Shown here: one piece after another, positions 46,270 to 55,134 of the stretch | Position numbering within the stretch: the stretch's first letter is position 1 | Layout of the letters: each line of letters starts with the position of its first letter | From: Rhizobium sp. BK418 | Lineage (GTDB): Bacteria > Pseudomonadota > Alphaproteobacteria > Rhizobiales > Rhizobiaceae | Length of the DNA stretch: 64,000 nucleotides | Assembly: GCF_004341105.1 (NCBI RefSeq) | Contig: NZ_SLZK01000005.1 | Coordinates: 186,001 to 250,000 of the forward strand | Reading direction: 5' to 3' | Position numbers and translations under genes: made by a program | The notes under the pieces: model-generated | What the model was told of the DNA's origin: nothing | Seen by the model: only the letters and a program-made list of their open reading frames with translations | The model's database searches: none

Positions 46270-46983
46270 ATGGACAACGCTCAAGGCAATTCAAATTACG
46301 CGCTGGAGAAGCTGAGGGCTCTCCTCCGTTCGGACAGTCTTGACGCAGACGGCAAACTGCCCACCGAACGTACGCTCTCCGAAATGCTCGGCGTCAGCCG
46401 CCGTTCGATTCGTCGTGCACTGGAAGTACTGGAGGCAGAAGGCCGGATCTGGCGCCGGCAGGGCTCCGGCACCTTCGCCGGCAAGCGGCCGGACGAATGG
46501 AGCAACCAGGTTGATTCCATTATTGCTGAAACCGATTTCATGGAGATCATGGAGGTACGTTTGCGCATCGAGCCGCAGCTCGTCCAGCTTGCAGCCATGC
46601 GCGCCAAGGCCGCCGAAATCGAATGCATGTATGATCTGGTGGAGAAGATCTACGGCAGCACCGACGCGGATGGTCGCGAACTATGGGACGGCGCGCTACA
46701 TCGCCAGATCGCCCAATGCGCCGGCAACCAATTCTTCCTGACGATTTTCGATGTCATCAACCGCGTCCGGCAGGATCCCGCCTGGCAAACGATCCGCGAG
46801 CGCGCCCGCAGCATAAGCCGCACGCGTGAAGTTACGTACGGCCAGCACCGGGCAATCGTCGACGCGATCGCTGCGCGTGATCCGGCCAGAGCAGGCGAAG
46901 CCATGCGCCAACATCTGCTGACGCTTCAGGAAAGTCTCATCCGCATCACTTCGCTGGACCATGGTGAAACGGCAGCGGAGTAG
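46270..46983 (+). CDS. GntR/FadR-type transcriptional regulator
   Basis: 237 residues. Winged helix: ALEKLRALLRSDSLDADGKLPTERTLSEMLGVSRRSIRRALEVLEAEGRIWRRQGSGTF. A helical FCD ligand domain follows (MEIMEVRLRIEPQLVQLAAMRAKAAEI, DGALHRQIAQCAGNQFF, EHRAIVDAIAARDPARAGEAMRQHL-like text with H in YGQHRAI). FadR-type FCD domains bind metals and small organic acids. It lies in front of the transporter genes and has its own operator. Confidence 0.92.
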   Translation: MDNAQGNSNYALEKLRALLRSDSLDADGKLPTERTLSEMLGVSRRSIRRALEVLEAEGRIWRRQGSGTFAGKRPDEWSNQVDSIIAETDFMEIMEVRLRIEPQLVQLAAMRAKAAEIECMYDLVEKIYGSTDADGRELWDGALHRQIAQCAGNQFFLTIFDVINRVRQDPAWQTIRERARSISRTREVTYGQHRAIVDAIAARDPARAGEAMRQHLLTLQESLIRITSLDHGETAAE

Positions 46984-47064
46984 ATAGCGGCAAGGAAGAC
47001 CTGCGGAACCACAACGACGGCTTCAAACGCAGTGTGAAACAAGAACACAACAGAGGAGAATAAA

Positions 47065-48573
47065 ATGAAATTCACCAGATTGCTAACGACCAGCGTAGCG
47101 GCAGCGCTCTTCGCGTTTCCCGCTTTTGCTGTCGAGCTGAAGATCGGTCTGCAGGATGACGCCGACGTGCTCGATCCCGCCCAATCGCGCTCCTTCGTAG
47201 GCCGCATCGTCTATACTGCAATGTGCGACAAGCTGGTGGACGTTACGCCGGATTTGAAGATCGTGCCGCAGCTTGCGACTGAGTGGAGCTGGTCGGCCGA
47301 CGGCAAGGAACTCACCATGAAGCTTCGCCAGGGCGTGAAGTTCCAGGACGAGACGCCGTTCAATGCCGAGGCGGTCGTCGCGACCATCGAGCGAAACATC
47401 ACTCTGCCGGAATCCCGCCGCAAGAGCGAGCTCGCTTCCGTCGCCAAGGTCGAGGCTACAGGCGAGTACGAAGTCAAGTTCACGCTGAAGAGCCCTGATG
47501 TCTCCCTCCTTGCCCAGCTTTCCGACCGCGCAGGCATGATCGTCTCGCCGAAAGCAGCCAAGGAGCTTGGCGCCAAGTTCGGCGATCATCCGGTCTGCGC
47601 CGGCCCGTTCAAATTCGTCGAACGCGTCCAGCAGGACCGCATCGTGCTGGAGAAGTTCCAGGACTACTGGAACAAGGACAACGTCTTTATCGACAAGGTC
47701 ACCTACCTGCCGATCCCAGACACGACCGTTCGCCTCGCCAACCTGCAATCGGGTGATCTCGACATGATCGAGCGCCCTGCGGCAACCGACGCCGCGACTA
47801 TCAAGGCTGACGCGAACCTCGTCTACAAGGATATCGTCAACACCGGCTGGCTCGGCATCTACGCCAATGTGGGCAATGGCGCCCGCGCCGATAACCCACT
47901 CGGCAAGGACAAGCGCCTGAGACAAGCTTTCTCGCTGGCAATCGATCGCGAGGCCGCTATGCAGATCGTCTATGACGGCACCGCCGTTGCCGGCAATCAG
48001 CCGTTCCCGCCGAGCAGCCCCTGGTTCGACAAGAATATCCCGGTACCGGCCCGCGACGTCGAGAAGGCCAAGTCTCTCGTGAAGGCAGCAGGTTACGACC
48101 GTGTTCCGGTCGAGATCATGGTCGCGAATGGTCCGGTCACGATGCAGATGATGCAGATCATCCAGTCGATGGTCGCGGAAGCCGGCTTCGATGTGACCCT
48201 GAAGGCGACCGAATTTGCGACCCTGCTCAACGAACAGACTGCCGGGAACTATCAGCTCAGCCGCTCGGACTGGTCCGGCCGCGTCGATCCTGATGGTAAC
48301 ATTCAGCAGTTCGTCACCTGCAATGCCGGTCTGAACGACAGCAAATACTGCAATGCTGACGTCGACAAGCTTTTGAACGAGGCGCGCCAGTCCACCGATG
48401 ATTCGGTGCGCAAGCAGAAGTATGATGCGGCGACTGCGATCCTCAACGAGGATCTGCCAATCATCTTTATCGGCCATCAGTCTTGGAGCTGGGGATTCCA
48501 CAAGAATGTCACCGGCTTCATCCCCTCGCCTGACGGCATGATCCGCCTAGTCGGCGTGAAAAAGGACGGCTGA
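47065..48573 (+). CDS. Dipeptide/oligopeptide ABC transporter binding protein
   Basis: 502-residue family 5 solute-binding protein. The signal peptide covers residues 1-22 (KFTRLLTTSVAAALFAFPAFA). Family text: LDPAQSRSFVGRIVYTAMCDKLVD, LATEWSWSADGKELTMKLRQGVKFQDETPFNAEAVVATIER, GAGPF-like region as VCAGPFKFVE, and QAFSLAIDREAAMQIVYDGTA. AGAGGAG precedes the ATG. It is first of the SBP-B-C-GGT-DUF1028-ATPase set. The nearest use-types are glutathione (GsiB) or dipeptide transport; the substrate is not readable. Confidence 0.94.
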   Translation: MKFTRLLTTSVAAALFAFPAFAVELKIGLQDDADVLDPAQSRSFVGRIVYTAMCDKLVDVTPDLKIVPQLATEWSWSADGKELTMKLRQGVKFQDETPFNAEAVVATIERNITLPESRRKSELASVAKVEATGEYEVKFTLKSPDVSLLAQLSDRAGMIVSPKAAKELGAKFGDHPVCAGPFKFVERVQQDRIVLEKFQDYWNKDNVFIDKVTYLPIPDTTVRLANLQSGDLDMIERPAATDAATIKADANLVYKDIVNTGWLGIYANVGNGARADNPLGKDKRLRQAFSLAIDREAAMQIVYDGTAVAGNQPFPPSSPWFDKNIPVPARDVEKAKSLVKAAGYDRVPVEIMVANGPVTMQMMQIIQSMVAEAGFDVTLKATEFATLLNEQTAGNYQLSRSDWSGRVDPDGNIQQFVTCNAGLNDSKYCNADVDKLLNEARQSTDDSVRKQKYDAATAILNEDLPIIFIGHQSWSWGFHKNVTGFIPSPDGMIRLVGVKKDG

Positions 48574-48638
48574 TACGCCAAATCTTGAGGATGCGGCAGA
48601 ACTTACCGCGTCCTCCTAACGCTATCGGGAGCGCGCTT

Positions 48639-49586
48639 ATGTACAGTTACATCGCCAAGCGGCTGCTGGTCGCCATTCCAACATTGCTGATCATTTCGGT
48701 CTTCGTCTTCTCGCTGCAGAAGCTTCTGCCAGGCGATCCTATTCTGGCCATGGCCGGCGAAGAGCGCGACCCGCAAGTGCTGGAACTCCTGCGGGAAAAA
48801 TATCACTTCAACGATCCCGTCCCTTACCAGTATTTCTATTGGCTGGGTTCGGCGCTCCAGGGCGATCTCGGCATTTCGCTGCGCACCAACCAGCCGGTTC
48901 TGGAACTCGTGGCCGAAAAGCTGCCGGTCACCATCCAGCTCGCTATCATGTCAATGATCTTCGCCTTCGTCATCGGCGTGCCGATGGGCATCCTGGCGGC
49001 CGTCAAGAAGAACACCGCCATCGATTATATCGCCAACATCATAGCGCTATCCGGCTTGTCGATCCCGAATTTCTGGCTCGGTATCATGCTGATCCTGTTG
49101 GTCTCGGTAAATCTCGGTTGGCTGCCGGCTTCAGGCTACGAACCCTTCTTCTCCAACCCGCTGCGTTCGATGGAAACCATGCTCATGCCATCCGTCGTGC
49201 TCGGCAATGCGCTGGCCGCCACGCTGATGCGCCACACTCGATCGGCCATGCTGAGCGTCCTGAGCGCCGACTATATTCGTACCGCCCGAGCAAAGGGGCT
49301 CTCGGAAAGGTCTGTGGTGTTGGAGCATAGTTTCCGAAATGCCGTCCTGCCCATCGTCACGCTGAGCGCCCTGCTCTTTGGAGAGTTGCTGGCAGGTGCG
49401 GTCCTCACCGAGCAGATCTTCACCATCCCAGGCTTCGGGAAGCTCATCGTCGACGCCGTCTTCAACCGCGATTATGCGGTTGTCCAAGGAGTCGTGATCT
49501 GCACCGCGATCGGGTTCATCGTCATGAACCTCGTCGCTGACGTGCTCTACGTGCTTCTCAATCCGCGCATGAGGGCCTCGCTATGA
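48639..49586 (+). CDS. Dipeptide-type ABC permease (DppB/GsiC type)
   Basis: 315 residues with six spans. MYSYIAKRLLVAIPTLLIISVFVFSL at the N-terminus, PGDPILAMAGEERD and the EAA loop DYIRTARAKGLSERSVVLEHSFRNAVLPIVT are standard. GGGAG precedes the ATG at 48639. It overlaps the next permease by four bases (ATGA). Confidence 0.95.
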   Translation: MYSYIAKRLLVAIPTLLIISVFVFSLQKLLPGDPILAMAGEERDPQVLELLREKYHFNDPVPYQYFYWLGSALQGDLGISLRTNQPVLELVAEKLPVTIQLAIMSMIFAFVIGVPMGILAAVKKNTAIDYIANIIALSGLSIPNFWLGIMLILLVSVNLGWLPASGYEPFFSNPLRSMETMLMPSVVLGNALAATLMRHTRSAMLSVLSADYIRTARAKGLSERSVVLEHSFRNAVLPIVTLSALLFGELLAGAVLTEQIFTIPGFGKLIVDAVFNRDYAVVQGVVICTAIGFIVMNLVADVLYVLLNPRMRASL

Positions 49587-50467
49587 CCGCAATTGATCAG
49601 GTTACGGCAGCACATCTTCCGTCCGCCGAGCGGCGGTCACCGAACCGCGCGTGGCGCAAGCTGAAAGCCAACAAGGGTGCACTTGTCGGCCTCGCCATCA
49701 TCGCCTTCTTCACGTTTCTTGCGATCATCGCACCGCTTCTGCCGCTCCCCGATCCGATCGCAACCAGCTGGTCGGCGATCCGCAAGGCGCCGTCCGCAGC
49801 CCATTGGCTCGGCACTGACGATATCGGCCGAGATATCCTCTCGCGCATGATCTGGGGCGCCCGGGCCTCGTTGATGGCGGGCGTCTTTTCGGTGGCGATC
49901 GCGGTCCTCGTCGGCGTGCCCTTCGGTCTGGTGTCCGGCTATTTCGGCGGCTGGATCGATATGGTGATCTCGCGCATCACCGAAGCCTTCCTGGCGATGC
50001 CGTTCCTCATTACCGCAATTGCACTCGCTGCCTTCCTTGGCCCGAGCCTTACCAACGCGATGATCGCGATCGGCCTTTCGGCCATGCCGATCTTCGTGCG
50101 GTTGACGCGCGGTCAGGTTCTCGCGGTCAAGACCGAAGAATATATCGAAGGTGCTCGCTCCATCGGGTTGCGCCACTTCAGCATCATCACCCGCTATATC
50201 CTGCCGAATGTCCTGGCGCCGATCCTCGTGCAGGCAACGCTGACGATTGCGACCGCCATCATCGCCGAAGCCAGCCTTTCCTTCCTCGGCCTCGGCCAGC
50301 AGCCGCCGGCGCCAAGCTGGGGCTCGATGCTGAATGTCGCCAAGAACTTCCTGAGCCAGGCGCCCTGGATGGCGCTCTGGCCCGGCATTGCCATTTTTCT
50401 CGTCGTTATTGGTTTCAATCTCTTGGGCGACGGCCTGCGCGACGCACTCGACCCGCGCGAAGCGTGA
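49583..50467 (+). CDS. Dipeptide-type ABC permease (DppC/GsiD type)
   Basis: 294 residues. An N-terminal cytoplasmic stretch, a first span (GALVGLAIIAFFTFLAIIAPLL), then HWLGTDDIGRDILSRMIWGARASLMAG, the EAA loop EYIEGARSIGLRHFSIITRYILPNVLAPI and the end FLVVIGFNLLGDGLRDALDPREA. Coupled to the upstream permease and followed by the GGT-like gene 21 bases later. Confidence 0.96.
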   Translation: MTAIDQVTAAHLPSAERRSPNRAWRKLKANKGALVGLAIIAFFTFLAIIAPLLPLPDPIATSWSAIRKAPSAAHWLGTDDIGRDILSRMIWGARASLMAGVFSVAIAVLVGVPFGLVSGYFGGWIDMVISRITEAFLAMPFLITAIALAAFLGPSLTNAMIAIGLSAMPIFVRLTRGQVLAVKTEEYIEGARSIGLRHFSIITRYILPNVLAPILVQATLTIATAIIAEASLSFLGLGQQPPAPSWGSMLNVAKNFLSQAPWMALWPGIAIFLVVIGFNLLGDGLRDALDPREA

Positions 50468-50488
50468 CCCCTCGAAAGGACATATGAA

Positions 50489-52273
50489 ATGACCGTATTC
50501 ACGACCCGCCCCGAAATTCTGGGTACGTTCGGCGTCGTCACCTCGACGCACTGGATCGCATCTGCCGTCGGCATGAGCATCCTGGAAAAGGGCGGTAACG
50601 CCTTCGATGCCGCAGTCGCCACCGGCTTCACCTTGCAAATCCTTGAGCCGCATCTCGTCGGACCCGGCGGCGACATGCCGGCCATCATCTATTCCAAGAA
50701 AAAAGACACGGTCGAAGTCATCTGTGCCCAAGGGCCCGTCCCGGCAGGCGCCACCATCGAGCACTACACGTCCGAAGGCATGAAGCTGATCCCCGGCGAT
50801 GGCCTGCTCGCGACCGTTATTCCCGGCTCGTTCGACGGCTGGATGCTGATGTTACGCGATTATGGCAGGATGAGCGTGCGCGACGTGCTGGAGCCGGCAA
50901 TCTATTATGCCCAGAACGGCCATCCGCTGCTGCCTCGTGTCTCGGCCACCATCAAGGGCCTTGCCGAATTCTTCGAGAAAGAATGGCCGACCTCTTACGA
51001 AACTTGGGTGCCGGGCGGCTCGGTGCCGGAGCCGCATTCTAATTTCAAGAACCCGGTTCTGGCCGAAACCTGGAAGCGCATCATTTCCGAGTCCGAGGTA
51101 AAGCAGGGCCGCGAGGCGCAGATCGAAGCTGCCCGTGACGCCTTCTACCGCGGCTTCGTTGCCGAGAAGATCGCAGACTATCTAAAAACCGCGGAAGTGA
51201 TGGATGCGAGCGGCAACCGCCACAAGGCGGTCCTGACCGCAGATGACATGGCGAACTGGTCGGCAACGATCGAGGAGCCGCAGACCTATGACTATCATGG
51301 CTGGACCGTCGCCAAGATCGGCCCTTGGGGCCAGGGTCCGGTCTTCCTGCAGACGCTCTCCATCCTCAAGGGCATGGATATCGCTTCGATGGCGCCTGAC
51401 GGAGCCGACTTCGTCCATACCGTGACTGAGGCCATGAAGCTCGCCTTCGCAGACCGCGAGGTCTACTATGGCGATCCCAAATTCGCCGATGTGCCCGTCG
51501 GTCAGCTTCTGTCGGACACCTACGCCGCCACCCGCCGCAAGCTGATAACGGGCGAAGCGTCTTTCGACCTGCGCCCTGGAAGGCTGTCCGGCTTCGAAGA
51601 GCAATATGACGTGACGATGCAAATGCTCGGCGCTGATTCCAAGACCGGCGCCGTCTACGAACCGACGATGGCGCATCTGACGGAGAAGCGCGGTGACACC
51701 GTCCATATCGATGTCATCGACCGGGAGGGTAACATGGTCTCCGTCACGCCTTCGGGCGGTTGGCTGCAGTCCTCGCCGATCATTCCGGGTCTCGGCTTCT
51801 GCCTGAATTCGCGCGCTCAGATGTTCTGGCTGAAGCCCGGCTTGCCGACGTCACTCGCTCCCGGCAAGCGCCCGCGCACGACGCTGACGCCTTCTCTCGC
51901 CCTTTACGAAGGCCGACCCACACTCGCCTTCGGCACCCCCGGCGGCGACCAGCAGGAACAGTGGCAACTCTCCTTCTTCCTGCGTTATGTGCATCATAAG
52001 ATGAACCTGCAGGCGGCGATCGATCAGCCGCTCTTCCACACCGCACATTTCCCCGGCTCCTTCTATCCACGCACGCGTGAGCCGGGTGGCTTGATGGTGG
52101 AAGGCAATTTCAGCACCAATGTGCTCAACGATCTTCGCGCTCGTGGCCACAATCTCACCGTATCCGAGCCTTGGACCATTGGCCGCCTGACAGCCGCTCG
52201 CCGCGATGCCGATGGGTTGCTGCGCGCCGCTGCCACACCGCGCCTCATGCAGGCCTATGCAATCGGGAGATAA
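50489..52273 (+). CDS. Gamma-glutamyltransferase-family Ntn hydrolase
   Basis: 594 residues. The self-cleavage site is visible: Thr404 in EKRGDTVHIDVIDREGNMVSVTPSGG, equivalent to the nucleophile of GGT. The large-subunit text MSILEKGGNAFDAAVATGFTLQILEPHLVGPGGD is typical. There is no signal peptide, whereas classical GGT is periplasmic, so it should act on imported substrate. It would remove gamma-linked glutamyl or a similar acyl group. AAAGGA precedes the ATG. It sits between permease and DUF1028 genes, in the same operon. Confidence 0.92.
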   Translation: MTVFTTRPEILGTFGVVTSTHWIASAVGMSILEKGGNAFDAAVATGFTLQILEPHLVGPGGDMPAIIYSKKKDTVEVICAQGPVPAGATIEHYTSEGMKLIPGDGLLATVIPGSFDGWMLMLRDYGRMSVRDVLEPAIYYAQNGHPLLPRVSATIKGLAEFFEKEWPTSYETWVPGGSVPEPHSNFKNPVLAETWKRIISESEVKQGREAQIEAARDAFYRGFVAEKIADYLKTAEVMDASGNRHKAVLTADDMANWSATIEEPQTYDYHGWTVAKIGPWGQGPVFLQTLSILKGMDIASMAPDGADFVHTVTEAMKLAFADREVYYGDPKFADVPVGQLLSDTYAATRRKLITGEASFDLRPGRLSGFEEQYDVTMQMLGADSKTGAVYEPTMAHLTEKRGDTVHIDVIDREGNMVSVTPSGGWLQSSPIIPGLGFCLNSRAQMFWLKPGLPTSLAPGKRPRTTLTPSLALYEGRPTLAFGTPGGDQQEQWQLSFFLRYVHHKMNLQAAIDQPLFHTAHFPGSFYPRTREPGGLMVEGNFSTNVLNDLRARGHNLTVSEPWTIGRLTAARRDADGLLRAAATPRLMQAYAIGR

Positions 52274-52276
52274 GAG

Positions 52277-53032
52277 ATGACCTGGTCCATCGTCGCCCGC
52301 GATCCCGACACAGGCTATCTCGGCATCGCCGTTGCCACCCGTTTCTTTGCGGTTGGCGGGCTGGTGCCGCATATCCGCGGCGGCATCGGCGCGGTCGCCA
52401 CCCAGGCCTTCATCAGTCCGCTTTACGGCACGGACGGCCTTGCACTGCTTGCCGAGGGCAGGACGCCGGACGAGATCATCGCGGAACTGACCGATCGCGA
52501 TGCTGGCCGCGACCAGCGCCAGCTTCATCTGATCGATGCCAGGGGTCACAACGCCGCCTTCACCGGTGCCAAATGCATCGATTGGGCCGGTCATCTGATC
52601 GACGACAATGTCTCCGTTGCCGGCAATATGCTGGCCGGCCCAGAAGTCGTTGCCGAGACGCTCGCCACCTACAAGAGGGCAATGGACAAGCCCTTCATCG
52701 AGCGCCTGCTCGAAGCCATGCAGTCGGGTGAGGATGCTGGCGGCGATAAGCGCGGCAAACAGTCCGCCGCCCTCCTTGTCCATCGAGATCAGGATTACCC
52801 TTGGCTGAGCGTCCGCGCGGACGATCATCCCGATCCGCTCGCGGAGCTGCGCCGTCTCTATGCGGTGGCCCAGGAACCCTACATGCATGTCGCTGAGACG
52901 ATGGCGACAAAGGCCGATCCAAATGGAATGATTGACAGGCGTGAGATCGATAAAAAGATCGCAGCGCTGGAAACTGCGCGTATTGCAGAAGGGCGGCCGT
53001 CCGCCTCTTTCGCCACGCCTTTGAAGACCTGA
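52277..53032 (+). CDS. DUF1028 family protein (putative Ntn-like hydrolase)
   Basis: 251 residues. TWSIVARDPDTGYLGIAVATRFFAVGGLVPHIRGGIGAVATQAF is the family N-terminus and GNMLAGPEVVAETLATYK lies in the middle. DUF1028 has an Ntn-hydrolase-like fold and no proven reaction; it recurs near peptide transporters. The C-terminal 70 residues (DDHPDPLAELRRLYAVAQEPYMHVAETMAT) are a helical extension. It starts three bases after the GGT-like stop. Confidence 0.9.
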   Translation: MTWSIVARDPDTGYLGIAVATRFFAVGGLVPHIRGGIGAVATQAFISPLYGTDGLALLAEGRTPDEIIAELTDRDAGRDQRQLHLIDARGHNAAFTGAKCIDWAGHLIDDNVSVAGNMLAGPEVVAETLATYKRAMDKPFIERLLEAMQSGEDAGGDKRGKQSAALLVHRDQDYPWLSVRADDHPDPLAELRRLYAVAQEPYMHVAETMATKADPNGMIDRREIDKKIAALETARIAEGRPSASFATPLKT

Positions 53033-53071
53033 AAGCCTGCCTCTCCGGCGCAAAAAGAATAAGGGAACGAT

Positions 53072-54910
53072 ATGAGTGATCAGCCAGCAGCATCCGTCTC
53101 TCCGGTTCTTTCCGTCCGGAATCTGACGACGTCTTTCCTTGCCGATGGTGAATGGAAATCCGTCGTCCGCAACGTCTCCTTCGATGTTATGCCGGCGGAA
53201 ACGGTCGCCATCGTCGGCGAGAGCGGTTCCGGCAAGAGCGTCACCTCGCTTTCCATCATGCGCCTGCTCGCCAAGGGCTCAAGCCGCGTCGAAGGCAGCA
53301 TCGCCCTCAACGGCCGCGATATCCTTTCGCTCTCCGACAAGGAAATGCGTGCCGTGCGCGGCAAGGATGCCGCCATGATCTTCCAGGAGCCGATGACTAG
53401 CCTGAACCCGATCTTCACTATAGGCAGGCAGATTTCCGAAGCGCTCACCTGCCACGGCGATATCAGCAAGGCCGATGCACGAGCCGAAACGATCCGTCTT
53501 TTGGAGAAGGTGCGCATTCCCAATGCCGCATCCCGCTTCGACGAGTACCCGCACCAGTTTTCCGGCGGCATGCGCCAACGCGTCATGATCGCCATGGCGC
53601 TCGCCGCCCGGCCGAAACTGCTGATCGCCGACGAGCCGACCACAGCGCTCGACGTAACGATTCAGGGCCAGATCCTCGATCTCATCAAGGTCCTGCAGGA
53701 AGAGGAGGGTATGTCCGTTCTCTTCATCACTCATGACATGGGCGTGGTCGCCGAAATCGCCGACCGCACGATCGTCATGTATCGCGGCGAGGCCGTCGAA
53801 ACCGGCATGACCGATGACATTTTCAACCGAGGAAAGCATCCCTATACGCGCGCCCTGCTTTCCGCCGTGCCGCGTTTGGGTTCCATGGATGGCCGCAAAT
53901 GGCCGTTGCGCTTCCCTGTGGTGGATACGGCAACTGGCGAGCGCAGCGAGCCAGTCGAAGTCGCCGAAACCGTAGACTGCCACAAGACGCCGATCCTAGA
54001 AGTGAAGAACCTCGTTACGCGCTTCGATATTCGCGGCGGTCTCTTCGGCCGTAGGACCGGCGCCATTCACGCCGTCGAAGATGTCTCCTTCAACCTCTTC
54101 CAGGGCGAAACCCTGGCGCTTGTCGGCGAATCGGGTTGCGGCAAGTCCACGACCGGTCGCTCGATTACCCGGCTAGTGCAGCCCAATGCCGGTTCCGTCA
54201 GCCTCGATGGTTATGATGTGCTGAACCTCGATGCAAGCAGACTGCGCAACATGCGCCGCAGCATTCAGATGATCTTTCAGGACCCCTTCGCCAGTCTGAA
54301 TCCACGCATGACGGTGGGAGCAGCCGTCGCCGAACCCTTTATCGAACATGGTCTCGGCACTCGCGCCCAAGCCCGAGAGAGGGCCGCGGATCTGCTCGAG
54401 CGTGTCGGCCTGAAGGCGGACATGATGAAGCGCTATCCGCATGAATTCTCAGGCGGCCAGCGCCAGCGCATTTGCATTGCGCGTGCCCTTGCCCTCGACC
54501 CGAAGGTCATCGTTGCGGATGAAAGCGTCTCGGCCCTTGACGTCTCGATCAAAGCCCAAGTCTGCAATCTCTTGATGGACCTGCAGCAGAGCCTCAACCT
54601 TGCCTTCCTCTTCATCTCTCACGATATGGCCGTGGTCGAACGCGTCAGCCACCGCGTTGCGGTCATGTATCTCGGCGAGATTGTCGAAATCGGACCGCGC
54701 GAAGAGCTATTCCGCAACCCGCAGCACCCCTACACCAAGAAGCTCATGGCGGCGGTTCCCGTACCAGATCCCGCCCGCCGTGGCATTCGCCGCAACCTTG
54801 GCACCGACGAACTGAAAAGCCCTGTCCGCCCCTTGGGTTACGTCGCGCCCAAACGTCAGTACCGCGAGGTCGTAGCGGGTCATTTGGTACGGATGGAGGA
54901 AGCCGCCTGA
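53072..54910 (+). CDS. Fused dipeptide ABC transporter ATPase (DppD-DppF / GsiA type)
   Basis: 612 residues with two complete ATPase domains. The first has VGESGSGKSVTSL, FSGGMRQRVMIAMALAARPKLLIADEPTTALD. The second starts near residue 315 with VGESGCGKSTTGRS, then FSGGQRQRICIARALALDPKVIVADESVSALD. Each ends with the oligopeptide C-terminal motif (NRGKHPYTRALLSAVP, RNPQHPYTKKLMAAVPVPDP). The fused form is like GsiA of the glutathione importer. Last gene of the operon that starts at 47065. Confidence 0.95.
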   Translation: MSDQPAASVSPVLSVRNLTTSFLADGEWKSVVRNVSFDVMPAETVAIVGESGSGKSVTSLSIMRLLAKGSSRVEGSIALNGRDILSLSDKEMRAVRGKDAAMIFQEPMTSLNPIFTIGRQISEALTCHGDISKADARAETIRLLEKVRIPNAASRFDEYPHQFSGGMRQRVMIAMALAARPKLLIADEPTTALDVTIQGQILDLIKVLQEEEGMSVLFITHDMGVVAEIADRTIVMYRGEAVETGMTDDIFNRGKHPYTRALLSAVPRLGSMDGRKWPLRFPVVDTATGERSEPVEVAETVDCHKTPILEVKNLVTRFDIRGGLFGRRTGAIHAVEDVSFNLFQGETLALVGESGCGKSTTGRSITRLVQPNAGSVSLDGYDVLNLDASRLRNMRRSIQMIFQDPFASLNPRMTVGAAVAEPFIEHGLGTRAQARERAADLLERVGLKADMMKRYPHEFSGGQRQRICIARALALDPKVIVADESVSALDVSIKAQVCNLLMDLQQSLNLAFLFISHDMAVVERVSHRVAVMYLGEIVEIGPREELFRNPQHPYTKKLMAAVPVPDPARRGIRRNLGTDELKSPVRPLGYVAPKRQYREVVAGHLVRMEEAA

Positions 54911-55088
54911 CTTAGTCCGGGAGGCTTAGGCGACAGAACGCGAAAGACAATAATGCAGGAAATGGGCTGCACCCCAGGGATGCGGTTTAATCCATTTTGC
55001 TGCATCGCTTATATTATTTATTCCAGATATTATTTCACTGAGAATTATTAACGCCAACCGTCGTCGTTTGTGCTCTCTTATCCCTGCG

Positions 55089-55106
55089 AATCAAAAAGGT
55101 TTGATT
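55089..55106. promoter_or_regulatory. Perfect palindrome upstream of glucoamylase-like copy 2
   Basis: AATCAAAAAGGTTTGATT: 7-bp arms, 4-base spacer, 28 bases before the first start codon, in an AT-rich 220-base gap. Probably an operator; no regulator is assigned. Confidence 0.5.
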
Positions 55107-55134
55107 TGCCTGAGGGCAGCCACCATGTTGAAGC

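Noticed and set aside
47083..48501. 472-residue minus-strand frame opposite the dipeptide binding protein
   Set aside because: Shadow frame with no ribosome site or family.
51851..53053. 400-residue minus-strand frame opposite the GGT-like and DUF1028 genes
   Set aside because: Crosses two well-supported genes on the other strand; codon-bias artefact.
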